Source: Synanceia verrucosa
Lineage: Eukaryota > Chordata > Actinopteri > Perciformes > Synanceiidae
NCBI GenBank assembly: GCA_029721515.1
Contig: CM056562.1
Span: forward strand, 11,491,335-11,555,334
Length of the DNA stretch: 64,000 bases
Direction: 5' to 3'
The translations under genes and the position numbers were made by a program. This document shows, piece after piece, positions 14,760-27,900 of the stretch. How positions within the stretch are numbered: the first letter of the stretch is position 1; each line of letters starts with the position of its first letter. The notes under the pieces are model-generated. The model was not told the origin of the DNA. It saw only the letters and a list, made by a program, of their open reading frames with translations, and ran no database searches.

Positions 14760-15490
14760 CAAAGGAAAAGAGAGGGTGGAGAAAGATAGAGGGCAGACAG
14801 AACAACAGTTACATAGTCAGACTAGACAGACATTGTTGTGATTCATTTTCCTTGCCAGTTATTATAGCAGTCGTGTGTGTGTGTGTGTGTGTGTGTGTCC
14901 ATTCTCTCTTTTTTCGCCACTTGTCTATTAGTGTCTTTTGACCTGTCTTTGGCAAGCCCTCCTGTCTTCCCATCGCATCACCTCTGTGCAGATTCCTTCT
15001 ATCTCTCTCCCACGCAGTGTGGCCTCGCTTCACAGTTACACAGTACTGAAGCTCTGCGCTCCTAAGGAGGGGACTCCTTCCTGAGTTTACCATACATGAA
15101 TGACAGTGGGTGAGAATGTACTGTATAAGCATAGGTTGTCATCTGGTGTCTAGGTGTACGCGAGTGTGTTATTGTGATTTTGTGCTCAGGAAAAAGAATA
15201 CCCAGAAGCCTGTGTTTGCGTTCTAGCTGTCTGCTGTCTGTCATTAGAGTAATAAAAGACTTGCTGTGATGCACAGCGAGGAGTTCTTGTCTTCCTCCAT
15301 TCCGCACAAATTGCCGGCTGCTGAGCTCTGATGGATGTTAGTATGCTGGCCCAAAAACACAGGTTCCACTTTAAACCCCCAGCTCCATTATCCATGAGAG
15401 AGACAGGGAGAGAAAGAAGCTGTCTGTCTGTCTCCTACCTCTGTCATCCAAAAGTGTTTTAATTAAACCGTGCCTCTCTGCAGGCCCCAC

Positions 15491-15491
<1 letters not shown>

Positions 15492-15533
<42 letters not shown>
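15492..15533. repeat. (CA)n microsatellite
   Basis: About 21 CA units. Confidence 0.95.
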
Positions 15534-15535
<2 letters not shown>

Positions 15536-18226
15536 TGCAGAGTGGTTTATCCAAGTACGCAGGGCTCTCCTCCCATTCTGTCTCCGTCTGAACCACCGTC
15601 TCTCTCTGTTTGTCTGCCTCTGCCACCATTATTCCTCTGCCTTCCTCTCTTTCTCCGCGTGCTCCCTCTCATTGCGCCTGAAGAGTGACAGGCTGTGTTT
15701 TTCAGCCGATGTTTGAACACTGAGCGATCAATGCCGGACAAAGGAATAGAGTAGGGGGTGAGAGGCGGGTAGGGGTAACACAATTGGTTATTGACAGGGA
15801 ATTCAAAGTCTGAAATACTGGAGGCGACGGCTTAGTAAGAGCAGAGCGAGGGGATGTGTGGGAGAAAAAAAAACAGAGAGGAGAGGATTTGAGAGAGGCA
15901 AGGATATAAATATGATTCATTTTCAAGGTTAAGTGTCACTTTGAGATGTGTTAATTATTCACATTCATTGTTTGTTTTTTACCTGCATGTGCAGCTACTA
16001 GCAGTATAGTGCATGCTGAGTGTATATAAGTGTATATATAGTGTATATAAGTGACATCCCCAAGACTGACTTTGTGAATTTAAATTTTAATTCCAATGTA
16101 CATTGTGTGCATCCTGTACAATTGTGATCAGGGAATGTAACCAAAATGTCAGTTGAGATGGAGAAGCAATCAGCTTTGTTGAGATTATACATTGGTGAAA
16201 CGTCACATGCTCCCCGTCTTTGGAAAAACAAGACAATTGCAATTTAATTTATTTTGTGGCATGACATTACGGCATGTAGGTAAAGTTCTTTTAATATTTG
16301 TAATTCTACTTAGCTCACTCAATTTATCACCCAAATAAATATTTCTGCTTTTGGCTCATTGATGTGGGTGGAGCAAAGCCTGCAGTGGTGAGGGTTCAGT
16401 TGGGGGTCATGGGTTAGTGAATAAATGTAGTTGGTGGAAGGTTCCTTCTAGAGGAAGTCACTGGAGAAGAACAAGTATTTGTGGTAGAGACAGACTGGAG
16501 AGAGACAGATTAAGGATGACGGGTCCATCCTGGACGGCTGTTCGGCCTGCAGCAGCTGGTGTCCTTTCTGCCTGCCCTGTAGCCACAGCACTGCCAGGCT
16601 CGGAGCTGTGTTTCTTCAGCTTCTTTTGGCCTGGCCGGCCCTTTCCTGGTGGACGAGATTTACATCAAAAAATGATACTGTCCTTATATATGAAGCCGGT
16701 GCATCCTTTTTAATCCCACGACTTTCTCTCCCACTTCCTTCATGCTCTGTGTTGCTCATTGCTTCCCCCTAACATCTCAGACAATCTGTCAAGGGAAAGA
16801 GTGGAATGGGGGTAGGGAAGTGCTCCCTTTCCTAAAATAGGAGATGGTATCTTTCTAAGTAGTTTCTCTTGTTCCCCGGTTGTAGAATAACTGATCAGGT
16901 TGGGCTCGATACATTTTGAAAACTGAGCACTGCAGATTTGTCTGCTTTAAATATCATAGTGGAAAAGCAGCTTCTTTACCCATTGAAAGCAGAGAATGAG
17001 ATTTTAAAAACAGCAACGTAAGAGCCGAGTGTGTGTATCAGGGGAAGAAAGTGCACCGGGCTGGATATCCCCGTACAGTACCTTTTTGGCATGCTCCTGT
17101 CTGGAGCCGACCCCATCAATCCCCTGCACTCCCGCTCCAGTCTTCCATTAAGTGCTTATTGAATTCAGATCATTTTCGTAAGCAGAGCAAAGTTGTCTTT
17201 TGGAAGGTTTGACCCATGCACAATTTATAAGAACCTGTAATGCCCAAAAGGGAAAGTCAGAAAGTGATGGTTAGAGTTTGCTTGTCGGTTATATTAGGTC
17301 ATAGAATAAGAAGAGACAGACCATTTCTGACACCCGCTGACTGTCTTTTAAAAACATACCTCTATAAAGTGTATGGTTCTGTTTGTGTGCTATATTTATA
17401 ATACATGTTTGTGTGCACAAGGACATACTGATGCTGAGTCAGAATGTCCAGTACCAGCTGTGTTTGAAAATGTATTTTCATTATATCATTATATATCGTT
17501 AATTTGAAACTCTCAGTCAGTTTTATTTATACAGATCGTATAAATTTTCTTTTTTTGTTGACAAAACAATGTGGTCAGGACTTATACATTAGTTTTTATA
17601 CTACTATTAATATCATTGATGCACTGCCTACAGTCACAAGCTGGAGTGAAGAGGTCAGAAATAGTGTCCTTCCTGCCAGGAGAAGTTCTTGGCAGCATTG
17701 CTTGGAGGAATGTGTCACATGGAAAATGTCATGGGATAATGTGCGATCAACAGGACCTGTCTGTGGAAGGTCAGCAGCTCTCCTCCCCAGCTGAGAGGCA
17801 TGGACTCTTCCTGAGAGACCAGAGCAGGAGGCCTGCATTGACCAGATTACTGACAATACAAGCAGGCAGAATGTCACAGTGCCCCTCCATTTACAGTGCA
17901 AACTGTCACCACCTTAAATGTCTGGAAATACACTAACATGGTTGCATTAATGTATACCATGAAACACTGCTGTCAGATTTGTCACTGAAAGCTGGATTGA
18001 GACAAGGTGTCATCATACGCTGATGTACTCCCTCCAGCTGTGTGATAGCTTATTGATCCCAGAGGGATACATTTGTCATTTTGCTTATGTCTCACCACCT
18101 CAACAGTAAGGTCAGTGGAGTGCATGGCTTGCTGCACTGCTAGAGTACGCCTCTAGCAGGCAGAGACTTTAACTCTTTCCATAGAAGGACAATCATTTTA
18201 ATCGCTTCTGCGTTCTGTGTTTTCAG

Positions 18227-18861
18227 AGAGCGACTACAGCGAGGCCGAGGTTCTCCCAGACTCTTTCCCATCAGCACCGGCAGAACCTCTCCCAGAATTC
18301 CTGCTGGAACCAGAGGACGCTTTCATCGTAAAGAACCGGCCGGTCCAGCTACGGTGCCGGGCATCACCAGCCACCCAGATCTACTTCAAATGTAATGGCG
18401 AGTGGGTCAACCAAAACGATCACATCACCAGAGAGAGCCTCGACCAGATCACGGGTAATATTTACACACACACACACACACGCACACCCACACACAAACA
18501 CACACACACACACAGTAATGTCACCTGGTATTTCACAGGCATAAACATCATACTCAATTACAAACATCATTTTCAACTACATAATCCATTAGTTCCCATA
18601 GGACTATGTGCACATTAACTGCATTTGGCCTGCAGCCAATGCATTATTTATATGCACTGTGAAAAATATGCCCCACTAATCTCTCTCCCTCTCTCTCTGC
18701 ACAGGCCTGGTGGTGCGGGAAGTGGACATCTCAGTGTCGAGGACCCAGGTGGAGGAGCTGTTTGGGTTGGAGGACTACTGGTGCCAGTGTGTGGCCTGGA
18801 GCTCAGCTGGCACCACCAAGAGCAACCGTGCCTACGTTCGCATTGCATGTCAGTACTGAGG

Positions 18862-18919
<58 letters not shown>

Positions 18920-21900
18920 GTAAATGAGAGAGAGAGGAAGGGAGACAGCAGAAGGGCAAATGTCGACTCTTTCCTTGTCAGATGCGTCAGTTTAGGTATA
19001 TATGCAAATACATTTGCTGTAGCTCTCCATCTTAGTCCCTTGTGGTAATGGGTGGCATGGTGTGATTGACACTGTGCATCTTTATGAGGTTATGAAGCGA
19101 AAAAACACGACACAGTGGCTTTGCCTGTTTGTGTGTGTGTGCGTGTGTGTGTGCGCATGTCAGAGGCAGCCAGTGTCACAAGGCTGTCACTTACTACATC
19201 TGTGTCGCCCCCTGTAGACCTGAGGAAGAACTTTGAGCAGGAGCCTCTGGGACGGGAGGTGAGACTCGAGCAGGAGGTGCTGTTGCAGTGTCGCCCCCCA
19301 GAAGGCATGCCTGCTGCAGAGGTAGACCGTCTCATCCCCATTCTCATTGCTTTTTGTCATTTTGAGCAATGATATTTGCCTTTTTCATGGTGAAGGGTAA
19401 TAGTTTAACAACATTGGTATAGCTCTGTATGTCAGTGGAGACCTAAATAATAAACAACATAAACATGATACACAAAGCAGCATAGTAAAAGGGGAACCAC
19501 TGAGGTTTGAGAGATTTAAACCTATCCAGCGATGTGGCAACATTAAGACAAAAACATTTTTTAACAGTTTTATTTCGCTCATAAAACAGCAATGCAACCA
19601 TATATTTTAAAAAGAAAAAAAATCATGAATGTAGATTGCCATTACTCAAGGAAACATTTATGTTCTGTTAAGCTGCATTGTTTTTTTTTTACCAGCAGCT
19701 GAATAACATGATTTTATTGTGATGTAAAAAGCACCTAGTATGATGTTATGTGGCCACAGGAGAGCCTCTAAGTGGAATTTCAGCATATGCTTCTGATATT
19801 ATGTCCCATATTAGAGAGGATATCTAAAAATAAAGTTAATTGGGTCAAAAGAGAGCTAAAATTTATCAAATATTGTGTGCAGTGTGTTGTGAAGACTCAA
19901 TACTCTGCAGGTTTAAGGTGTTTACTGAATGGGTCTGTGTGGTGTATTGGCTCATGTTTATGCATACACATCTGCTGATTTGTACAATGATTTATGTGAA
20001 GAACTGTCTGCCAAAAGAATTAAACAAATACATCATTCAAAATTGTACAATAAGACAGAGTTTTGAGAGTACAAAGGGTTTTTTTTTTCTTTTGGATTTT
20101 TTAACTAAAATCTAGTTGCTTTTCCTGATTTTCATTTGAGTGTGCATGCTTGCCTCGCTACAGGTGGACTGGCTGAAGAATGAGGACATCATAGATCCAT
20201 CTCAGGACTCCAACTTCCTAATCACAATCGACCATGATCTGATCATCAAACAGGCCAGACTCTTAGACACTGCCAACTATACCTGTGTGGCTCGAAATGT
20301 GGTGGCTAAAAGACGCAGCAGCACAGCTACTCTCATTGTCTATGGTAACATGCACGTTTTATCATCTCTTCTACTTTCAGAAATTGGTTTCACATAAAGG
20401 TCATGCTTTCTACCAGGGATTATGTTTCCTTGTGTTTTTGCTGTCTGTGTTCTCATTGCTGTTCAGGTTGACCAGGCTATTACCTGCCAGACTCACTCAC
20501 TTCACCACCCCTCTCTCTCTCTGTCTCTCTGGCAGTGAGCGGCGGCTGGTCGTCATGGACTGAATGGTCAGAGTGTAATGCTCGGTGCGGGCGGGGCTGG
20601 CAGCGACGAACACGCAGCTGCACCAATCCTGCCCCTCTGAATGGAGGAGCCTTCTGTGAGGGCCCACCTTTCCAGAGAGTGACCTGCACCACGCTCTGCC
20701 CAGGTGAAGACGACATTCTCATCTCTCATTAATAACATCTTCAGAAAAAGTAGTCACACACCAAAATTTCAGGACTTTTCCCAAATGGGCCATTTTGCAA
20801 GGGATTTTTTTAAAAACGTTAAGAATGTCAGATGCTGGATTTCAGCTCTGTCCTTCCACACAAAACCAGCCTCTTAACCCCTTTACATTTTATCACCTGA
20901 AAAAAAGACAGAACAAAATAGTATTTAGTGCTGGAATTGCTTTGATTTGATCGTGAAAAGTCATCTGCATCAGGAACATAATTATAATATGCATTTATAG
21001 AATGCATTACATCGCGCCGCATTATAAACTCAATACCCTGCTACCTGCAGAGATGGAAGCTGTTAGTTAGCTGTAAAATGACTTCTATCTCTGCTGTCTC
21101 ATTCCAGTGGATGGAGGCTGGACAGAGTGGGCAAAGTGGTCCGCCTGTGGGACAGAGTGCACCCACTGGCGCAGTCGCGAATGCCAAGCTCCCCCACCTA
21201 GAAATGGAGGAAAGCACTGCAGCGGCAGCATGATGGAGAGCAAAAACTGCACTGAGGGGCTCTGTGCACGCAGTAAGTCACCCGAGCAATGTGTTCGAAC
21301 TGGGGCGGTTGTTAAATGTCAAAAGAGTGTTAATATTTGGCTCATATATATTTATTTGTAACATATCTTAATTCTTCAGTTGGCCGTTACAGATCATCAT
21401 CATTTGATCTTAGTTCACTGGTGCACATAGTTTGACTGTCAAGATTTGGAAAAAAAAGAGGTCTTTTAAGGGTCAACTTCCCAGTGGCACATTTGCTGCT
21501 TCAGGTGGCTGTCGAATTGATAATAGCGAGCTAAGCTGGCGGTGATATTTTTGCTCATCGTTCGCAGTTTCATGAGGTGTATTGCATTTGAAATCTATTT
21601 TGTATAGTACTGTTATTCCCAAGGTGATTCGGCAGTGCACAGTAAGAGTGTTCAAATGATGTAGCAAGAGAGCGAACAATGAAATGTAAAACAGCTAAAT
21701 CCCAGAAAGATGTTTCATGAGGCAAAATTTAGGTTCACAAAGACAGAAGTCAAGTGATCCACATCTGAAAAGCACAGATGGAGAGAAAAAGAAAGAGAAA
21801 AAGAGATGAAGCAAGTGCAGGCTAAGGGAGCGCATGGAGTGGGAAGCGAGCATGACACAGCCGAGTTGAAAAATTAGCACCGGGAAAAGCATATGAGAGT

Positions 21901-24900
21901 GAGTTAGACTCACACTGACACCCAATGTGCAGCCCGTGATGAGCTGGGAGGAATCCAGCTGACAGCACATTAGAATCTGTGAGACGCGCATCCACAGAGG
22001 CAGTGAGATACATTCAAGTACACGCTTAAAAACACATGCACAACACAAACCAACACACCCAAGCTGGCAGATAACCCTCACAAGCGCACGTGTAACGGGG
22101 GTGGGGTGGGATCATGTGTGCACTGTGCTTCATCTCTATCAGACAAACACACTCTGTCTGATTTGTGTGTCGAGAACGTAACGTTCTCAGGAGGTTGTCA
22201 GGAAAACATGCACTCAAGTGGGAAGATGTGAAGCGCTGTGCTGTTGGAAATCTGTGAATATGTCACTTGGCAAAGTACAGGTTACTGACTTATTCATTAA
22301 TACGATTATTCTGCGGTCACAAATTGTCCTGATGACATTATGACTCTCTGTGTTCCGACCAAGCTTCAGACAGTCAACAACAGCCTACTCTGATGTCCCA
22401 CTCGGCTTAATACCACAGTCATGAAATGCTTTGAGACACCACAAGCCAACATCCACACTGCCTCCTTGTAGGTTCATATAAAACAGAAATAAGAGGAGCG
22501 GTCCTGATAGAAGATGGTTTTGACGTTCATCAAACCACTCAGGGATGATTCACATTGGTGTTCTCTTGGATAGGATTGTTCCCGTCAGGATAGAGCTGTT
22601 TTTATTCCACATGATGAAGGTGATATCACACCCTGTGGGGCGTATAAAGACAGTTTCAATTTATATCGTCTCCCTCATGTACAACACCAACGTCCCTTTT
22701 CATTTTCAGAACTGTCTTTGACTTTGCCACTCTCATCCAAATGATCCTAATCTCTTTCACAATCATTTCTATTAGACTTTCATTCTCTGTTTGTACATTA
22801 TCATAAACAATTATGCTGAACTTCACATACTCACACGCATTTCAAGATGAGGTTTTTGATTTTTAGGTTTAAAGTATGTTTTCTTGCTGGCAGCAGGCCT
22901 TTTAAGTTTCTATTTTCATATTGATAAGCTATTGTTTACTTTACCGTCTCTGCTTTGTATTATGTTATCTTTCATTTGCATAATGACTAGTTCATTCATT
23001 TTATGTGTTTTTTTTCTTTTCCTCTGTTTTTTTTCTTCTGTTTTAACAGATAAAAAGATTTCTATTGAACATGCAAGCCATCGTAAGTTCACCTTCCCAT
23101 GACTTCACTCTTTCATTGCTTCATGTTGTCTGTGCGTCTATCTGTCTGTTGAGCTGTGTGCTCACACAGATGAGGAGTCCTAACATCTGTGTTATCACGT
23201 GGTGATGAATGCGAGCAGCGTTTTGTGTTGATCCTGGTCTATCCACACTTTGCTGTCCTCTCAGATCGAGTTCAGTGAAGACACACCTCACCTTCTTGTC
23301 CAGCCTGCTTATGAGTGTTGTTATCCCATCCTCTAGTCTGTTGACTAAGCGTAACATAGATTTCTGAGCTGGCTCCCTGTTAGTACATTGCATCAGTTAC
23401 ATAACAGCTTGTGGAAAGTGAACTGAGATAAAAGATATAATCACAGCAATGAGATTAATAGATACTGTTGTAATTAAACAAACTGCCCCAAAAACAGTAA
23501 ATTTCACTCCATCCCAAAATGTTGGAGGAAAAAAGGATCTGTTAGCTCTGTTATGGAAGGAGCAAAATGACATGCCTCTAAGCTGAGAGTCTTTGATCTA
23601 TACAGGCTCTATGAGGTGGAAGCATAGCTCTTGCTGAGAAAAAAAAACAGTCAATTTCTGTCTGACTTTCAGTTAATCTGTGCTATAGTTTACATTTGAA
23701 GGGATGGTAATTCCTCTAGCTCAATGTGACGTGGGCTCAGGGGAGAACAGCCACGGTAATGCACCTAATTCACTATTGTTCCGTTTCTGGTAATAAGTGC
23801 GGATGGCTGTCAGATTTGGTTCCATCGCGCCACGTTAGCATGGGAGCTCTCCTCTGCCAGCCCGTCTGCCTCCGGCTTTCCTCTCCTCCAACCTTTCTTC
23901 TACTCTCCCTGCTGCTCTGTAGTGTGTGTGGTTTCCTCCAACTTCTTCCCCGCTCTCTCCTGCTCTTTTAACGTGGGCCTCTTCCTCAAGCACTGCTATC
24001 CTTATCTCCCCTCTCCTCATCACCACACTTATAATCCATCTGTCCTCTCAACAAATCACAACCTTATCTGTCTCCTTCCTATTCCTCTTGCCAAATTGCC
24101 TCTCCTCTAGCTCTCTGCTCCTCTGTTTATCCAGCCCCCTCTTCTTTTTTACTCTTCTTTGTCTCCTGCCAACCTCACTCATTGTCGGCTCCTCTTTTCT
24201 GCTGTGGTGTGACTGGCTCACATGTCTGGGTTGGGTATGGTTCTGCCAGTGTAGGGGAGTTAGGACAAAGCAGGCTGTGGTGGGTCCTGATGACCCAGTC
24301 ACAGCCAATCATGCAGCAGGAGAAAGAGAAGCAGTCCAGCAGCGAGCAAGTGAAGTTGTGGCAAACCATCATGCACTAACCAGTTCGGTCCATGCTGAAT
24401 TTTGTTATCAGATGCGGCTCTGTGCAGGCTAGGAGGAGCTGTTTATTGATGCTGCTTTCCTGGATTATCTCTTTTAACCAAAAAAAAGAGGAAGCTCAAA
24501 TCAAATTGGACACAGGGTTCATCCCAGTAGGCATACTGCCAGTGTTAAGGAATAGCTTTGAAAGAGTCATCAGTCACTGTGATCATTCCTCATACTGGCT
24601 GTGAAGTGGTTAATGTGATTCAAATGTAACAGATGGAGGACAAAATCAGCAGTTTGTGTAAAAATACATTATATAGTTCAGCTGAAGCAAAAATAAATTC
24701 AACAATCTGAGTTCACATGAAGTGGATATTTTCCAGGAATGTACCAATCCAACTTTTTCTCTCCAGATACCAATAATTTCCTTTTCACAGCTTTTAAAAT
24801 GATATACCCCACTGCATGGAATTCATTGGCTTAATAACTACACAGTATGCCACAGTAACTGATCGCTGGGGCTTATTTTATGTCAGTCATAGCATATTTT

Positions 24901-27900
24901 TTGATGACATTGACAAAGTGACTGGATTTATTTTTTTATCATTCTCATCAATACGTGATTCACCTAAACAGGATTTCTTTTATTTTCTACAGTTACAGTT
25001 TTGGTGCTCAGTTAGCCTCTTTTTATTTCTCAGGCATTGTTTCCTTGCTGAGCCATGATAATTTGAAAGTAAAACAATACTAAAAATACTGTAATTTAAG
25101 ATACACATTTTTTAATTCACACTGCTGAAGCATCACTTTAATTTCACCTGAGGCATTGTTACACAGAACAGAGACTGAGGGATCTTTTCTAGCCTAGTAT
25201 GGTCAGAAGGAGCAATCACAGTGACCAATAACTCATTCACTGTACTTGTGGGCATAAAAATATCTGAATGTATCCTTGAAGATTTCAATTTCAGCTGTGG
25301 TCACTCATGTGAGAAAAGTGCTGATTACTTTAATCGGTGATTAATCTATTGATTACATGTCAGTTAATCATGAACTCTTGTATAAAATCTCTGCATTGGA
25401 ATATATATAATCCAATCACAAAGCCCAATGTGATCGTAAAATGGTGACCAGCAAATATGTAATAATTGCTGTTTACATTCTAATAATTGACTAATCAATG
25501 AATTGACTCATCGTTTCAGCACGAAACCTGGACTGCAGTAACTGATTTATAATACTTGCTGCTTCAGCTGAGATATGCAATATATTAGATCATATCTCTT
25601 AAATTGTTTTTCTGTCTGTGTGTGTTTCCCTGCATTTGTATCTGTGTGTTCCCACATTTGAACGTCTGCCTATCTTTGCCTCTTTCAGCGTTGGCCCCAG
25701 GTATGGGTGTTGCAGTCTATGCTGGTCTGGTCGGGGCCCTGCTGCTGTGTGTGATACTGGTGTTGTGCGTGGGAGTGCTCACATATCGACGCAGATGCCG
25801 CCATCTCCATGGAGACATCACAGATTCTTCATCTGCTCTCACTGCCACCTTCCACCCTGGCAACTACAAGCCTCCCAGACAGGGTAGGTTCACCATTCAG
25901 TTCACATTGACGCTATTTCTGTTTTTAATCATTGTTTATTTTCACAACTTCTCTTGTTTCATTTCTTAATAGAAGAACAATTAATTAATAAATCAATATC
26001 ACACCACTATTTTTATCATCCCATGAATTAATTATGTTTATACCGTTATCAATTCTCCCTTCTGCACTGCATCACATTTTTTATGTTCTAATCATTTGTC
26101 ATGGTAGCCCTTCTCTTGACTTTGCTGTGAAACATCAATTAGAAACCTTAATCCATTTCACTCACGTCACTTTTAGCACTCAGCCGTGCCTCTATCATTT
26201 CTGGGGATAAGAGCACAGCTCCTCTCTTCTCCTGTCTCCACAGATAACCTTCACCCTCTGCATCCCTCAGCTCCTCCGGATCTGACCGCCACAGCAGGGT
26301 CTTTCCGCGGACCTCTCTTCTCCCTGCAGCAGAGTGTCAATGACAGCCCCCACAAAATCCCTATGACCACCTCTCCCCTGTTGGACCCGTTGCCAAGTCT
26401 CAAAATCAAGGTGTATAATGCCTCCACTCTTTCCTCCCTGGAGCTCCCTGTAGACATGTGCTTAGGTGACGGGGAGATCCTCAGCCTGAAGTCAGTGGGT
26501 ACTATGGGTAGAGAGCGAGATTACCACAGCCACACTCTGTCCAGAGAGCCTGGGCTGAGCACCAGTGCCACCCTGGGTAATCTAGGAGGGCGCCTTACCA
26601 TCCCCAATACAGGTAATATACTATATCACCTGTAACCATCTGTTCACATGCAGATGAAACCAGTTTTCACCCAGTATGGCATGTTCAGTTAATCACCTAT
26701 AAGATAAAACACAACACCTTCCCCCGTAGGTGTGAGTCTGCTTGTCCCTCCGGGCACAATCCCCCAGGGGAAGTTCTACGAGATGTACCTCATTATCAAC
26801 AAGTGGGACAAAACGACGTGAGTGCCCTTCATCTTTATTCCTCTATTTCACTCATCTCCTTCGCAACCATGAGTCAGAACAGACCTCATTCTCACCTCAA
26901 TCACAATTTTTCCCATGCACGGCTCACCTACTGTGAACCACATGATGTTTGTTGAGAAGTTCAATCCCTTTTTCTTAGGATAAAAAATGACATCTTGTCT
27001 CAACTTCTACACTGAAATTGGAGTGGATTTAATTCTTGTCAGTTTTCTGGAGGTCCAATTGAATTTGCTAATACCACAATGTGTCAATACCAGCATGTTC
27101 CAAACGTTGTGGTGTCGTGGCCATGATGTTCTTTTGTAAACAAACTGTGATGTTTTGGCTGCTATTGCAAATACCCAGTGTTCTGTGTATGTGTGTGACA
27201 TTTACAGGCTTCCCTCTGAGGGCAGCCAGACTGTACTAAGTCCTGTGGTGAGCTGTGGCCCCTCCGGTATGCTGCTGAATCGTCCTGTGGTTCTTACTTT
27301 GCCCCACTGCGCCCAACTAGACACACCAACACCTGATTGGACCCTCACACTCAAGACACAGACGCACCAGGGGGCATGGGAGGTGAGACAGCCTCTGGTA
27401 ACAAACAATGGCTATTTTGTTGACCAATGTGACATCGTTGAACTCTTCCTCACTCTGTTTTCAGGAGGTGCTGACAGTAGGAGAGGAGACTTTGTCGTCG
27501 CCGTGCTACCTACAGTTGGAGGAAGAGTGCTGCCATGTTCTCATGGAGCAGCTGGGAACATACGGCCTGGTGGGCCAGTCCTGTCCTCCTCAACCGGCCT
27601 GCAAACGCCTCCAGTTGGCGCTGTTCGCCCCTCGAGCACCCTGCCTCTCCCTCGACTACAGCCTCCGCATCTACTGCATCCATGACACCACACATGCACT
27701 CAAGGTGCAGCTTGTGTATTTGTCACTCTGTAAAAATGTCTGCATGTGTCTGTTCAACTTCATGACAATTTACATTTTTCCTCGTATTGCCTGTATCTCC
27801 TGTATGTATGTGTGAGCCAATCTGGCAAAACTACACAATAGTGCAAGTGTTACTACGTAGAATACAGGTAATTTACTTAAAGTTGCAATAAACACCTTTT

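Larger units (their letters stand above)
1..18226. other. Non-coding DNA upstream of unc5b exon 2 (probably intron 1)
   Basis: No stretch here has the features of a coding exon: the open frames are short, most lack an ATG, and many are made of CA/TG repeat or pyrimidine runs. The first supported exon downstream (18227) begins inside a codon, so an earlier coding exon must exist. In UNC5 genes that exon encodes only the signal peptide and intron 1 is usually very long. I therefore infer that most or all of this region is unc5b intron 1 on the plus strand, with exon 1 lying before the window. I looked for an ATG followed by a hydrophobic signal peptide and a phase-1 donor and did not find a convincing one. 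Confidence 0.55.

Noticed and set aside
17571..17936. Hydrophobic N-terminus resembling a signal peptide, possible unc5b exon 1
   Set aside because: No ATG in that frame before the hydrophobic stretch (the nearby ATG at 17569 hits a stop within eight codons), and no phase-1 donor in place.
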